A stretch of 64,000 nt of DNA from Aquimarina sp040786285. Lineage in GTDB: Bacteria > Bacteroidota > Bacteroidia > Flavobacteriales > Flavobacteriaceae. Below, piece by piece: positions 25,396-34,856 of the stretch (the first letter of the stretch is position 1; every line of letters begins with the position of its first letter). The notes beneath the pieces are model-generated. The model was given only the letters and a program-made list of their open reading frames with translations. It was not told the DNA's origin and did no database searches. The translations under genes and the position numbers were made by a program. The DNA lies in contig NZ_JBFMKQ010000001.1 in assembly GCF_040786285.1 (NCBI RefSeq), positions 806,001 through 870,000 of the forward strand, written 5' to 3'.

Positions 25396-28300
25396 TGTTC
25401 TTTTTAAAATACTCTTGTACTTTTCTCTTATAATTTTGCCGCAAAGGTAATACTTGTCTGTTTAATATTTCAGTAGTATTGAAATATTGTTTTGCCTTGT
25501 CTAATCTCTCTTTGTTTTCGTTCTCAAACTGTGTTTGGTTTGTTTTGCTTTCTCGACGCTCTTCCTCTCCTTGTTGTAATGTTGCGTCTTCTAATTTTAG
25601 CAGCTCGTGCTTTAGCTCTAACATTCTACCAAGTGTTCTTTGATTGAAGCCTTTCTCTAATAATTCATCTTCCACTTGTTCCATTCTTTTAAGCAAATCA
25701 CTTCCTGTTCCTTTATCCTTTCCTTCCTTTTTTATTTTGTCGGCTAACGCATTTCTAAGTTCTTGTTGTTGCTTATATATTTCATACAACTCCCCGTTTA
25801 TGTCTTCGTTTTGTTGTTCTGATTCCCCTTGTTGTCCCTGCCCTTCTCCATTTCTCTTTTCGCCTTTTTCTCCTTTTTGTTCGCCTTCATTACCATCTTT
25901 TCCTTCGCCCTTTTTTCCTTCATTCTGCTCCCCTTTTTTCTGACCTTCTTTATTTCCTTTCTCCATTCCCTTTTCCATTTTGTCATTTAACTCCTCTTGC
26001 TTCTTAATTATGTCCGGCAGCTGAAACTCGTTTGATCCGCCTTTTCCTTTCCCCGATGCAGACATGCTGTTTTGCATTTGATCTAATGTTCTGCTTAACA
26101 AATAGGCCAAATCATTTGATCCTGTAATTGTATATTGTTGGTTCGCCGACCCCTGTACAATTTGATTTTCGGCCAGCCTTTCTAATGACTTATTAATATT
26201 GAATTCTATATCTGTTAGCTTCTTAGTGACATCCTCAGATATTTGTGGTGTGCGCATTGCAAGAGCATAAAGACTGTCATCTATGTGGATAAAGTTTTCT
26301 CTGAGCACACTTTGATCCTTGAGCTTAAAAGAATACGTTGGGTTATCAATATCAATCTTCTTAAACTCTTTCATTAGACCTTCTTGTTCTATAGAAAAAT
26401 CAACCAGGTTGTCCAGGATCTGCCTTAACATTTTCATGTCTTCTTGTTGTTGTTCTCCACCTGCCATCTGCATTTGCATTTGCATCCCCTTGCTCATTTG
26501 CTTCATTTTTTGAGCAGCACTCTTCTGGTTCTTTTTCGCTTCTTGTTTGTTTTGCTTCTCTAAATTATCGCTAGCCTTTTCTTGTTCTTTTTTTATCTCT
26601 TGTTCGTCTTCCTTTTTTTGATCAAGACTCATTGGCTTCTTAAGATCTTCATTTTGCTTTCTAAGTTCATCCATCTCTTTTTGAAAATCCTCAAACTCCT
26701 TATTCAATTCTTCTTGTTTCTCTTTGCTGTTTTCTTCTTCGTTTTTTTCAGACAATTCTTCTTGTTTTTCCGATAAATCATCTAATTTTTCAACAAGTTT
26801 TTCATGCTTTTCAATTACATAAAACCTCTTTGTGAGTTCCAAAAGTTGTTCTAAGTTCTTCTTTAGGTTTTTATTTTCTTTTCCAAGTTCATCGAGTTTT
26901 TTGGTCAACTCCTCTTTTTGAATCTTATCTGCTAGCTTCTGAATTTCATCTAAAAGTTTTTCGTTTTTTTTAAGGCGCTCTTCATTTCTTTCTAATCTTT
27001 CTTTAAGGGCATCTTTAAATGGTTCCTCTTCTTTCTCTTCAAATTGATTGAGGTTCTCCTTTAGTTTTTTAGAAAAATCTTGCATCATTTTTTCTTGTTG
27101 TTTTTGGCGTTTTAGAAAATCTTCAAGTTTTTTCTTATCATTAAAATCAAGTTGCTTCTTTTCTTTTTGAAGTTTACTTAGGCTTTTTAATTCGTCCTCT
27201 TGTTCCTTAAACTTATCAAGCGATTTATTTAAACCGGAAATGGTTTCGTTCTGTTTTTGTAAAAGTTTATCCTCTCGTTCGTCTTGGGTTAATTTTCTAA
27301 AATTGAAAACTTGGCTTTTTGTACTCTTATAATTATGAATAACATCATTATCAAAAACCTCAAAATAGAACTCATAATCAATACCGTTTTGAAGTTCGAG
27401 GCGATCCGGAAATGCATAAATAAATTCATCAAAAGTTGCTTGATTTAATGGTAATTTTTTTATTCTTTTGTCTTCAGAATTACTGACAGGGTAATACACC
27501 AATCTTAATTTACTTAATCCATAGTCGTCACTAATTCTTCCAAAAAAATAAACCGTTTGATTGTCTATTGAATCCTTTTCAGATTTTAAATTCAATTCGG
27601 GATATTGATCTTTGATCACATTTAGATTAAATGATAGATTGTCATAATCCTTAACGTTCTTATTCGATGTTGTAATCTCATAATCCCAATTAGAATATAT
27701 GTTTGTTTTGTAAGAAAATTCTGTATTTTTTTGTTTCAAAGAAATAATAGAGTCTTTCGTTTTTAGTTCTACCATATCCGTATTTCTAGTATTTACCAAC
27801 CAAGTAACTTTTGTTCCTTCGGGTATGGTCGCATTACCAGAGCTTTTTATAGTTTCATCTTTTTTTCTTGTATATGCAGGATAATCCAATTGCATTTCAA
27901 AATCTAATAATGCCGGAATAGGTACGACCGAAAGTTCATAAGGAATCGAACGAACCTCATTAGCATCTATGACAAATTCTAATGACTCTTTGGGTTGGTT
28001 AAATACATATTCAAACTCTCCTACACCCGTGTTTTGCAAAAAATAAACTTCGTTATTATAGGTTATTGTTGCATTATCGGGCAATACATCTCCCGCGGTT
28101 CGTACTTTAAGAATGAAGTCTTTATTCTCATAGGCATTCAAATCCTTGTTAACTATAAAAAATTGAAATGGTGCTGGTGGTTCATAGGCCACTTGATAAT
28201 TAACCACCCTATTATAGCTATCAGAAATCCAACTCGTCTTATTGAAAACAAAAAGTATAATAAATATTCCTACTGGTAACGCAGCATACTTTAAATACTT

Positions 28301-28750
28301 TGCGTTTTTCTTAAAATTGATCGCAAGTCTAAATGGTACAGGTTTTAATTCTCTTGATTTTTGCTCTATACTTGCTAAAAGTAAAGAAGAGGAGTTTTCA
28401 TTTTCACTTAGCTGCAAAAGGTTTAATAATTTGTCGTTAACTTCAGTAAAATGATCTCCAATTATTCTCGATGCTCTTTTGTAATCAATTCCTTCTGCTA
28501 ACTGTAAAAGTCTTGCAATGGGTATAGCGATAAATCGAATAAATAATCCTGTTTCAACAACAATGAACAACCAAAACAAAATGGTTCTTCCTACACTATT
28601 AAGCCATAAAAAATTTTCTATTAGAAGTGTAATTAAAAAATACAATACACCAATTGCAAAGAATAGAATTCCCCCTTTGATTAATTCATTGATATAATAT
28701 TTCTTAATAAACTTTTGAAGCTCATTTTTTATAAACTCAAAATTATCCAT
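25388..28750 (-). CDS. DUF4175-family membrane-anchored coiled-coil protein
   Basis: About 1,120 aa. Hydrophobic segments at about residues 28-46, 58-78 and 152-171 put the N terminus in the membrane. A beta-rich part (about 180-460) is followed by a very long Lys/Glu/Gln-rich coiled-coil region (about 490-760) and a second charged low-complexity segment (about 930-1010) made of short G/E/K/Q words such as KKGEQNEGKKGEGKDG. This matches the DUF4175 family of Bacteroidota, whose function is not known to me. The start at 28750 (MDNFEF) is chosen over 28756. It overlaps ybeY by 8 bp and is divergent from gltX across a 200-bp promoter region. A structural or envelope-spanning role is only a guess. 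Confidence 0.8.
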   Translation of the reverse strand: MDNFEFIKNELQKFIKKYYINELIKGGILFFAIGVLYFLITLLIENFLWLNSVGRTILFWLFIVVETGLFIRFIAIPIARLLQLAEGIDYKRASRIIGDHFTEVNDKLLNLLQLSENENSSSLLLASIEQKSRELKPVPFRLAINFKKNAKYLKYAALPVGIFIILFVFNKTSWISDSYNRVVNYQVAYEPPAPFQFFIVNKDLNAYENKDFILKVRTAGDVLPDNATITYNNEVYFLQNTGVGEFEYVFNQPKESLEFVIDANEVRSIPYELSVVPIPALLDFEMQLDYPAYTRKKDETIKSSGNATIPEGTKVTWLVNTRNTDMVELKTKDSIISLKQKNTEFSYKTNIYSNWDYEITTSNKNVKDYDNLSFNLNVIKDQYPELNLKSEKDSIDNQTVYFFGRISDDYGLSKLRLVYYPVSNSEDKRIKKLPLNQATFDEFIYAFPDRLELQNGIDYEFYFEVFDNDVIHNYKSTKSQVFNFRKLTQDEREDKLLQKQNETISGLNKSLDKFKEQEDELKSLSKLQKEKKQLDFNDKKKLEDFLKRQKQQEKMMQDFSKKLKENLNQFEEKEEEPFKDALKERLERNEERLKKNEKLLDEIQKLADKIQKEELTKKLDELGKENKNLKKNLEQLLELTKRFYVIEKHEKLVEKLDDLSEKQEELSEKNEEENSKEKQEELNKEFEDFQKEMDELRKQNEDLKKPMSLDQKKEDEQEIKKEQEKASDNLEKQNKQEAKKNQKSAAQKMKQMSKGMQMQMQMAGGEQQQEDMKMLRQILDNLVDFSIEQEGLMKEFKKIDIDNPTYSFKLKDQSVLRENFIHIDDSLYALAMRTPQISEDVTKKLTDIEFNINKSLERLAENQIVQGSANQQYTITGSNDLAYLLSRTLDQMQNSMSASGKGKGGSNEFQLPDIIKKQEELNDKMEKGMEKGNKEGQKKGEQNEGKKGEGKDGNEGEQKGEKGEKRNGEGQGQQGESEQQNEDINGELYEIYKQQQELRNALADKIKKEGKDKGTGSDLLKRMEQVEDELLEKGFNQRTLGRMLELKHELLKLEDATLQQGEEERRESKTNQTQFENENKERLDKAKQYFNTTEILNRQVLPLRQNYKRKVQEYFKKNND

Positions 28751-28881
28751 AACCAACCTTTATTTTTCATCAACCTCTAAAACTACAATTTTATTTTCAA
28801 TAGAATTGTTATATTTATTATAATTCAAGGCATTGCTCCTCAATTGCTTATTAAAAATTAACAGCTTAAGCCTAATAATCA

Positions 28882-28912
28882 TTTTAATAGCATATTTAAG
28901 ATTGTATCTTTG
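28882..28912 (+). promoter_or_regulatory. gltX promoter
   Basis: TATCTTTG at 28905-28912 is an exact match to the Bacteroidota -7 element TAnnTTTG. A T-rich stretch (TTTTAA, 28882-28887) sits at -33 distance without a perfect TTG. It lies about 40 bp before the gltX ATG, in the divergent region shared with the DUF4175 gene. Confidence 0.5.
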
Positions 28913-28953
28913 CCATCTATTTTTAAAACTTTTTAAAAGTCAAACACATCATC

Positions 28954-30465
28954 ATGGCCAAAAACATTAGGGTACGCTTTGCTCCCAGTCCAACCGGACC
29001 TCTGCATATAGGAGGAGTAAGAACAGCTTTATTTAATTATCTTTTTGCGAAAAAAAACAATGGTACGTTTGTGCTAAGGATTGAAGACACCGACCAAAAT
29101 AGATATGTAGAAGGTGCTGAAGACTATATCAAAAACGCACTGGATTGGTGTAACATTCCATATGATGAGGGACCAGGAAAAGATGGTGGTTTTGGACCCT
29201 ATCGACAAAGTGAGCGTAAACATTTGTATAAAGAATATGCAGACCAATTAATTAAAACCGGTTTCGCATATTATGCGTTTGATACTCCCGAGAATTTAGA
29301 TTTTCATAGAAAAGATCATGAGGCCAAAGGAAAAACATTTATTTATAATTGGCACAACAGAGAAAAACTCACCAACTCTTTATCTCTTACTCCAAAGGAA
29401 GTTGACGATAAGTTAAGCTCTGGTGATCCATTCGTTATTCGATTTAAATCACCCAAAGATGAAACCCTAAACCTTGTTGATGAAATTCGAGGTGAGGTAA
29501 AAATTGACACCAACGTACTAGACGACAAAATACTATTTAAGAGTGATGGGATGCCAACCTATCACCTTGCCAATATAGTTGATGATCATCTTATGGAAAT
29601 TACTCATGTCATTCGTGGCGAAGAGTGGTTGCCTTCTCTTGCTTTACATGTATTATTATATCGCGCCTTAGGTTGGGATTCTCCAAGTTTTGCACATTTA
29701 CCTTTAATTTTGAAACCGGTAGGTAAAGGAAAATTAAGCAAAAGAGATGGTGATAAAATGGGTTTTCCGGTATTTCCTTTGCAGTGGGTTGATCCCAAAA
29801 CCAGTGACATCTCTTCTGGATATAAAGAAGATGGTTACATGCCTGAAGCGGTTATTAACATGCTAGCCTTTTTAGGTTGGAACCCAGGAACTGAACAAGA
29901 ATTGTTTTCTTTAGAAGAGCTTATCAATGAGTTTGATCTAAAACGTGTAAATAAGGCTGGCGCAAAATTTGATCCAGAAAAAACAAAATGGTTTCAGCAA
30001 CAGCATTTGCAAAAAACTGATACCGAGTTGTTGTCAAAACAATTTGAAATAATACTATCTGAGAAAAAAATATCGACTACTCTACCCATTAAGACTATTG
30101 TTGATTCTGTAAAAGAACGCGCAACTTTTGTTCATGATTTATGGAATCTTAGTCACTTCTATTTTATGTCACCTAGCGAATATGATGAAAAATCTGTGAA
30201 AAAAGCATGGAAAGCAGACACATCAAATTTAATGTATGAACTCACAAGAATACTTTTAGACATTACCGATTTTTCTGCAGATAACGTTTCTAATATTGTA
30301 AAGGGTTGGATCACCGGAAAAGAAATAGGCTTTGGTAAAATTATGATGCCATTGCGTATCGCTTTAGTAGGTTCTTTACAGGGGCCGGATTTGTTCGAAA
30401 TTGCTTCATTGGTTGGTAAAGAAGAAACCATACGAAGAATCGAAAATGCAATTGAAAAAAATTAA
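28954..30465 (+). CDS. gltX: glutamyl-tRNA synthetase
   Basis: Class I aminoacyl-tRNA synthetase charging tRNA-Glu with glutamate. The 503-aa length is typical of bacterial GluRS. The HIGH-type signature is HIGG at residues 18-21 inside FAPSPTGPLHIGGVRTALFN, RIEDTDQNRY follows, and the KMSKS loop is KLSKRDG near residue 262. The C-terminal anticodon-binding helical domain is complete. It is monocistronic or ends at the strong hairpin at 30490-30521. A separate glnS lies 2 kb downstream, so gltX is probably the discriminating enzyme for tRNA-Glu only. The assignment is very secure. Confidence 0.98.
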   Translation: MAKNIRVRFAPSPTGPLHIGGVRTALFNYLFAKKNNGTFVLRIEDTDQNRYVEGAEDYIKNALDWCNIPYDEGPGKDGGFGPYRQSERKHLYKEYADQLIKTGFAYYAFDTPENLDFHRKDHEAKGKTFIYNWHNREKLTNSLSLTPKEVDDKLSSGDPFVIRFKSPKDETLNLVDEIRGEVKIDTNVLDDKILFKSDGMPTYHLANIVDDHLMEITHVIRGEEWLPSLALHVLLYRALGWDSPSFAHLPLILKPVGKGKLSKRDGDKMGFPVFPLQWVDPKTSDISSGYKEDGYMPEAVINMLAFLGWNPGTEQELFSLEELINEFDLKRVNKAGAKFDPEKTKWFQQQHLQKTDTELLSKQFEIILSEKKISTTLPIKTIVDSVKERATFVHDLWNLSHFYFMSPSEYDEKSVKKAWKADTSNLMYELTRILLDITDFSADNVSNIVKGWITGKEIGFGKIMMPLRIALVGSLQGPDLFEIASLVGKEETIRRIENAIEKN

Positions 30466-30489
30466 TCACCATTACCATATCATTAATAA

Positions 30490-30521
30490 AATACCATTAT
30501 TCAGTAGAGAATAATGGTATT
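30490..30521 (+). terminator. gltX terminator
   Basis: A 13-bp perfect stem (AATACCATTATTC at 30490-30502 with GAATAATGGTATT at 30509-30521), a 6-nt loop, then TTTAGTTTCT. It lies 25 bp after the gltX stop codon. Confidence 0.75.
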
Positions 30522-30591
30522 TTAGTTTCTGAACATTGTAACGTTTATTCAAAAAACGGTACTGATAAAATACAAACTAAAGTTATCAGCT

Positions 30592-30759
30592 ATGCCTAAA
30601 GAATATAAAGTTATCAGGATAACAGAAAATTGGTCTTCAGAAAAGTTAAGAATAAAAATGGAGGAAACATTAAATAAATTTTCGAAAGCTGGTTGGGAGG
30701 TGGTTTCTGTATCAATTTTAGCCAACACATATACAGCTATGATAACTCTTTCAAAATAA
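30592..30759 (+). CDS. DUF4177-like mini-protein (55 aa)
   Basis: A small open reading frame from ATG at 30592 to TAA at 30757-30759. It encodes a 55-aa protein beginning MPKEYKVIRITENW, with a helix containing KMEETLNKFSKAGWEVVSV and a final hydrophobic strand (AMITLSK). The pattern YKV..(helix)..G-W-E-V-V-S-V is the hallmark of DUF4177, a short beta-alpha-beta domain of unknown role. It sits alone between the gltX terminator and the SPFH gene, about 60 bp before the latter's start, so the two could be co-transcribed. Confidence rests on the conserved GWEVVSV core. Confidence 0.7.
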   Translation: MPKEYKVIRITENWSSEKLRIKMEETLNKFSKAGWEVVSVSILANTYTAMITLSK

Positions 30760-30822
30760 AGCGGATCATTTACAATTAATTAGTACATTCATTTCATATT
30801 ATTAACTTATAAACAAAAAACA

Positions 30823-31767
30823 ATGGGCTTTTATTTAATACCACTATTTATATTTGGGTTTTTTATCCTATTATCGGGAATATTTACTGTGAGGCAACAA
30901 ACTTCTGCTATCGTAGAACGGTTTGGTAAATTTTTGAGTACACGTAACTCTGGATTACATTTTAAAATCCCTGTCTTTGATCGTATTGTTGGGCGTATTA
31001 ATCTCAAAATTCAACAACTCGATGTACTTGTAGAAACCAAAACTAAAGATGATGTTTTTGTTCGTCTTAAAATTTCTGTTCAATTTCAGGTAATAAAACA
31101 AAAGGTTTATGATGCTTTCTACAAACTAGAAAATCCACATGATCAAATTACTTCTTATGTATTCGATGTTGTTCGTGCCGAAGTGCCAAAAATGAAATTG
31201 GATGATGTTTTTGAGCGTAAAGATGATATAGCCATTGCAGTAAAACAAGAACTTAATGAGGCTATGGTAAATTATGGATATGATATCATTAAAACATTGG
31301 TTACCGATATCGATCCAGATTTGCAGGTAAAAGAAGCTATGAATCGTATTAATGCAGCTGAAAGAGAAAAAGTAGCAGCAGAATATGAAGCTGAAGCTGA
31401 ACGAATTAAAATCGTTGCCAAGGCACGTGCCGAAGCCGAAAGTAAAAGATTACAAGGACAAGGGATCGCCGATCAACGTAGAGAAATTGCTCGTGGACTT
31501 GAAGAAAGTGTTGATGTGCTAAACAATGTAGGTATCAATTCTCAAGAGGCTTCTGCATTAATTGTAGTAACACAACATTATGATACTTTACAATCTATTG
31601 GAGAAGAAACAAATAGTAATTTAATACTTTTACCTAACTCTCCACAAGCAGGAAGTGATATGTTAAATAACATGATTGCATCCTTTACAGCTTCAAACCA
31701 AATTGGAGAAGAAATGAAAAGACAAAATCTTAAAAAGGGGCTTGGAAAAAAACCAGACAATAAATAA
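30823..31767 (+). CDS. SPFH/Band 7 domain membrane protein (stomatin-like)
   Basis: A 314-aa member of the SPFH (stomatin/prohibitin/flotillin/HflK) superfamily, which forms membrane-associated oligomeric scaffolds. One N-terminal transmembrane segment (about residues 4-22) is followed by the SPFH core (QQTSAIVERFGKF to about 190). A long Glu/Ala/Lys-rich helix (AAEREKVAAEYEAEAERIK, about 185-240) and a conserved end with LILLP follow. The NPHDQITSYVFDVVRAEVPKM segment resembles plant hypersensitive-induced-reaction proteins and YbbK/QmcA-like members. No NfeD-type partner gene is adjacent. It ends at a strong terminator. Confidence 0.9.
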   Translation: MGFYLIPLFIFGFFILLSGIFTVRQQTSAIVERFGKFLSTRNSGLHFKIPVFDRIVGRINLKIQQLDVLVETKTKDDVFVRLKISVQFQVIKQKVYDAFYKLENPHDQITSYVFDVVRAEVPKMKLDDVFERKDDIAIAVKQELNEAMVNYGYDIIKTLVTDIDPDLQVKEAMNRINAAEREKVAAEYEAEAERIKIVAKARAEAESKRLQGQGIADQRREIARGLEESVDVLNNVGINSQEASALIVVTQHYDTLQSIGEETNSNLILLPNSPQAGSDMLNNMIASFTASNQIGEEMKRQNLKKGLGKKPDNK

Positions 31768-31785
31768 GAAAAATTGATATTTAGA

Positions 31786-31818
31786 AAAAACCTGATCATT
31801 AAACTTGATCAGGTTTTT
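31786..31818 (+). terminator. terminator of the SPFH gene
   Basis: AAAAACCTGATCA (31786-31798) pairs perfectly with TGATCAGGTTTTT (31806-31818) over a 7-nt loop, followed by CTTTTTC. It begins 18 bp after the stop codon. Confidence 0.9.
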
Positions 31819-32057
31819 CTTTTTCGAATTTTTAGTACTACAAAAAATCAAAAACAGCTGTTTTTTTCAAAAAACGTAAAATTAACCCCTCTAACGATAT
31901 GTAATTTGAATTAACATCAAATTATATTGCTGTTTTTTTTAAAGCTCTTAAAAAACACCCAAAAAAGCCGTTTATTATAGTTAAAATTTATGCTCGCCCT
32001 GTACATATAAAGAACATTTATAATTAAAATAGCTATCTTTACAAAAAAGTCAGTCCC

Positions 32058-32567
32058 ATGAAAAATTACTTATTACTCCTCCTGTTTATTTCGGGAAGTG
32101 TTTTTTCGCAAAACATAGACACACTAAAAGAATTTGCTCTTAGAGATGCAAAAGCAACTTCTCAAGCATCAATCGACAGAAATTTAAGCACCATATTAAA
32201 ATATACGCACCCAAGTATTTTTAAAGAATATGGAGAGAAAGAATTAATGGATACCATGGATGAAATTTTCAGAACCATGGATGCTCAAAATATAAAAATT
32301 ATCAGCTCTGAAGTAGACGAGGTTACTGATATTAAAAAAGAAAGTAAAGAATACCGCTGTTTGGTTAAAAATACCATTAAAATGAGCTTTAGTGGCAGGC
32401 CTGTTACTCTAAAAAGTTCTTTATTTGGATTTTATGACAAAAGAAAAGAACAATGGTATTTTGTAGAATCTAATAAACTTTTAGATGATCCACAGACGAA
32501 GCAAATATTTCCTAAGTTCGATACAGAAATTGAAATTCCGTTAGATGAGCATATAGCAGATAATTAA
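32058..32567 (+). CDS. secreted protein, uncharacterised (169 aa)
   Basis: I do not recognise a named family. Residues 1-18 form a Sec signal peptide ending in FSQ, so the protein is periplasmic or surface-exposed. The mature part begins with helices (about 25-75), then beta strands ending with EQWYFVESNKLL. The sequence YDKRKEQWYFVE, coming after two long strands, resembles the end of NTF2/DUF4440-like alpha+beta folds, but this is impression only. It is a single gene, with a near-consensus -7 element TATCTTTA at 32034-32041 just upstream and a bidirectional terminator after it. Confidence 0.7.
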   Translation: MKNYLLLLLFISGSVFSQNIDTLKEFALRDAKATSQASIDRNLSTILKYTHPSIFKEYGEKELMDTMDEIFRTMDAQNIKIISSEVDEVTDIKKESKEYRCLVKNTIKMSFSGRPVTLKSSLFGFYDKRKEQWYFVESNKLLDDPQTKQIFPKFDTEIEIPLDEHIADN

Positions 32568-32591
32568 AATATATAGTATTTAATTATACCA

Positions 32592-32627
32592 AAAAAACCT
32601 CGTAGACTAATGTTTACGAGGTTTTTT
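32592..32627. terminator. bidirectional terminator between the secreted protein and glnS
   Basis: AAAAAACCTCGTA (32592-32604) pairs with TACGAGGTTTTTT (32615-32627), loop of 10 nt. T-tracts on both strands suit the two convergent genes. Confidence 0.85.
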
Positions 32628-32651
32628 ATATACCGATTTTATGTAAAATAA

Positions 32652-34697
32652 TTATAAGTTATACTTAGACTTTAATACAGCGGCTTCTTCTCTTAACAAT
32701 TCATTTTTATCATCAAGGGCTATCTTAATAAAGTCTTGAGCAGAGTCATCTGGTTGTAATCCTTTATTTTCTAAAACAATATCTAAAGCGATCATGGTAG
32801 AGATTCGGGTCCCAGCCTTTTTAATCGCTGTTCCAAACAATGGTATTAATTCTTCGATATCAACACTCTTAGCAGCTTCCTGAATTTTCTTTTTAAGCGC
32901 CGCTCTCTTCTCTTCTGGTAAATTTGTATACTTCTTACCCGCTCTTTTGATTTCTTCGATTGCAGGCGCCTTTTTTTGTTGATTTTGCTGTGGTTTACTT
33001 CCGCCTTGTTGTGCGGGTGCAGGTTTTTGCTTAGCCCAGGTGTCTCGTAAACCCACTGTTTTATTAAAGACCAACTTATCTTCCTTACTATCCAAATCTA
33101 CATTAAAATACCCAAGTCTTTGAAACTGAAATTGTTCTAAAGGTGTAACGTTTTTAAGACTAGGTTCTACATAACCCGTAATCACTTTTAAAGAATCGGG
33201 ATTTATAAACTCCATAAAGTCTTTATCCTTATGGCCGTCTGGTGCTTCATCTTTAAATAATCGATCATAGATTCTAACTTCTACAGGAATAGCCTGTGAC
33301 ATAGAAACCCAATGTAATGTGCCTTTTACATTTCGTTTAGATTCTGAAGTACCGCTACCCGATCTACTTTTTGGATCATATGTACAGCGAATTTCGGTGA
33401 TGTTTCCTTCTGCATCTTTTATTACCTCTTCACCTTTAATAATATAAGCGTTTTTAAGACGAACTTCTTTCCCCAAAGTTAACCTGAAGAACTTTCGTCC
33501 GGCTTCTTCTTTAAAATCTTCTCTTTCTATGTACAATTCACCCGAGAAAGGTACTTTTCTTGATCCCGCCTCTTCATCTTCCGGATTGTTTTCGGCATCT
33601 AACCACTCTTCTTCTCCCTTGGGATAATTTGTAATTACGAGCTTAACAGGTTCTAAAACCGCCATTACTCTTGGTGCTGTTTTATTAAGATCCTCACGAA
33701 CACAGAACTCTAATAAAGATACATCAATAACATTTTCTCGCTTTGCCACTCCTACAGTTTCAACAAATTTTCTTAGAGATGCTGGTGTATATCCTCTTCT
33801 TCTTAATCCCGAAATTGTAGGCATTCTGGGATCATCCCATCCAGATACAATCCTCTCTTCTACCAACTTGAGTAATTTACGTTTACTCATTATGGTGTAA
33901 CTTAGATTAAGACGTGCAAATTCTCTTTGCTTAGGGCGTGTGTTAGCGCTATATATTTGATCTAAAAACCAATCATAGAGTTTTCTATGTGGTTTAAATT
34001 CTAATGAACATAATGAATGAGAAATGCTTTCAATATAATCACTCTCGCCATGTGTCCAATCATACATTGGGTAAATACACCAGGTATCGCCAGTTCTATG
34101 ATGCGTTTTTTTAAGAATCCTATACATTAATGGATCACGCATTAACATGTTTGGATCTGCCATATCTATCTTAGCCCTAACAACATGTTCACCCTCATTA
34201 AACTCTCCGTCTTTCATTCTTTGAAATAAATCCAGGTTTTCTTGGATAGATCGATCTCTGTATGGGCTATTTGTTCCTGGTTCTGTTGTTGTTCCTTTTT
34301 GCTCTGCAATGGCCTCTGCCGATTGAGAATCTACATACGCTTTTCCATCTTTAATTAATTGAACCGTCCAATCATAAAGTTGTTGAAAATAATCAGAAGA
34401 ATAACATTCTCTATCCCATTGATATCCCAACCAGGTAATATCTTCTTTAATAGCGTCTACATACTCCTGCTCTTCTTTGGCTGGATTAGTATCATCAAAA
34501 CGTAAATTTACAGGAGCATTATATCTAAGTCCTAAACCAAAACTTATGCCTATCGCCTTTGTATGCCCTATGTGTAAATATCCATTAGGTTCTGGAGGAA
34601 AACGAAAACGCAAGTCTTCTTTATTCATTCCTTTTGCAAGGTCTTCTTCAACAATGTTCTCAATAAAATTGAGTGATTTTTTTTCTTCTGACATCAT
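32652..34697 (-). CDS. glnS: glutaminyl-tRNA synthetase with C-terminal extension
   Basis: Class I synthetase charging tRNA-Gln. The catalytic core carries RFPPEPNGYLHIGHTKAI near residue 30 and the KMSKS-type loop IMSKRKL near 267, followed by the beta-barrel anticodon-binding domains ending near residue 555. Bacterial GlnRS is usually about 550-570 aa. Here about 120 residues are added: a Gln/Pro/Lys-rich linker (QQGGSKPQQNQQKKAP) and a helical domain starting IEEIKRAGKKYTNLPEEKR. This tail may bind tRNA in trans, as appended domains do in some other synthetases, but I cannot name it. The start MMSEEKK could be either Met. The presence of glnS implies direct Gln-tRNA formation. The function of the core is very secure. 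Confidence 0.97.
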   Translation of the reverse strand: MMSEEKKSLNFIENIVEEDLAKGMNKEDLRFRFPPEPNGYLHIGHTKAIGISFGLGLRYNAPVNLRFDDTNPAKEEQEYVDAIKEDITWLGYQWDRECYSSDYFQQLYDWTVQLIKDGKAYVDSQSAEAIAEQKGTTTEPGTNSPYRDRSIQENLDLFQRMKDGEFNEGEHVVRAKIDMADPNMLMRDPLMYRILKKTHHRTGDTWCIYPMYDWTHGESDYIESISHSLCSLEFKPHRKLYDWFLDQIYSANTRPKQREFARLNLSYTIMSKRKLLKLVEERIVSGWDDPRMPTISGLRRRGYTPASLRKFVETVGVAKRENVIDVSLLEFCVREDLNKTAPRVMAVLEPVKLVITNYPKGEEEWLDAENNPEDEEAGSRKVPFSGELYIEREDFKEEAGRKFFRLTLGKEVRLKNAYIIKGEEVIKDAEGNITEIRCTYDPKSRSGSGTSESKRNVKGTLHWVSMSQAIPVEVRIYDRLFKDEAPDGHKDKDFMEFINPDSLKVITGYVEPSLKNVTPLEQFQFQRLGYFNVDLDSKEDKLVFNKTVGLRDTWAKQKPAPAQQGGSKPQQNQQKKAPAIEEIKRAGKKYTNLPEEKRAALKKKIQEAAKSVDIEELIPLFGTAIKKAGTRISTMIALDIVLENKGLQPDDSAQDFIKIALDDKNELLREEAAVLKSKYNL

Positions 34698-34836
34698 AAA
34701 TTAAATGAACTACAAAACTACTAAAATTCTAATCTTGAGAAACAATGAACAGTTCTTTTTATACCTCTATGCATTCATAGCCTATATTGATTAAAAAAGG
34801 GGGTTTATCCCTTATATCTATAACAAAGATTCTTCA

Positions 34837-34844
34837 TACCTTTG
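34837..34844 (+). promoter_or_regulatory. folB promoter -7 element
   Basis: TACCTTTG fits TAnnTTTG exactly. No clear -33 TTG is visible at the right distance. If used, transcription begins near 34850, so the in-frame TTG at 34842 lies inside the promoter and cannot be the translation start. Confidence 0.5.
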
Positions 34845-34856
34845 TTAAAAAATTCT

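Noticed and set aside
26284..26292. DnaA box TGTGGATAA as a sign of oriC
   Set aside because: Only one exact box was noticed, inside the DUF4175 coding region, with one near-match at about 25058; no cluster or AT-rich unwinding region accompanies it.
31430..31440. CACGTG core in the SPFH gene as another parS
   Set aside because: The flanks do not match the parS consensus (GGCACGTGCC); it is ordinary coding sequence.
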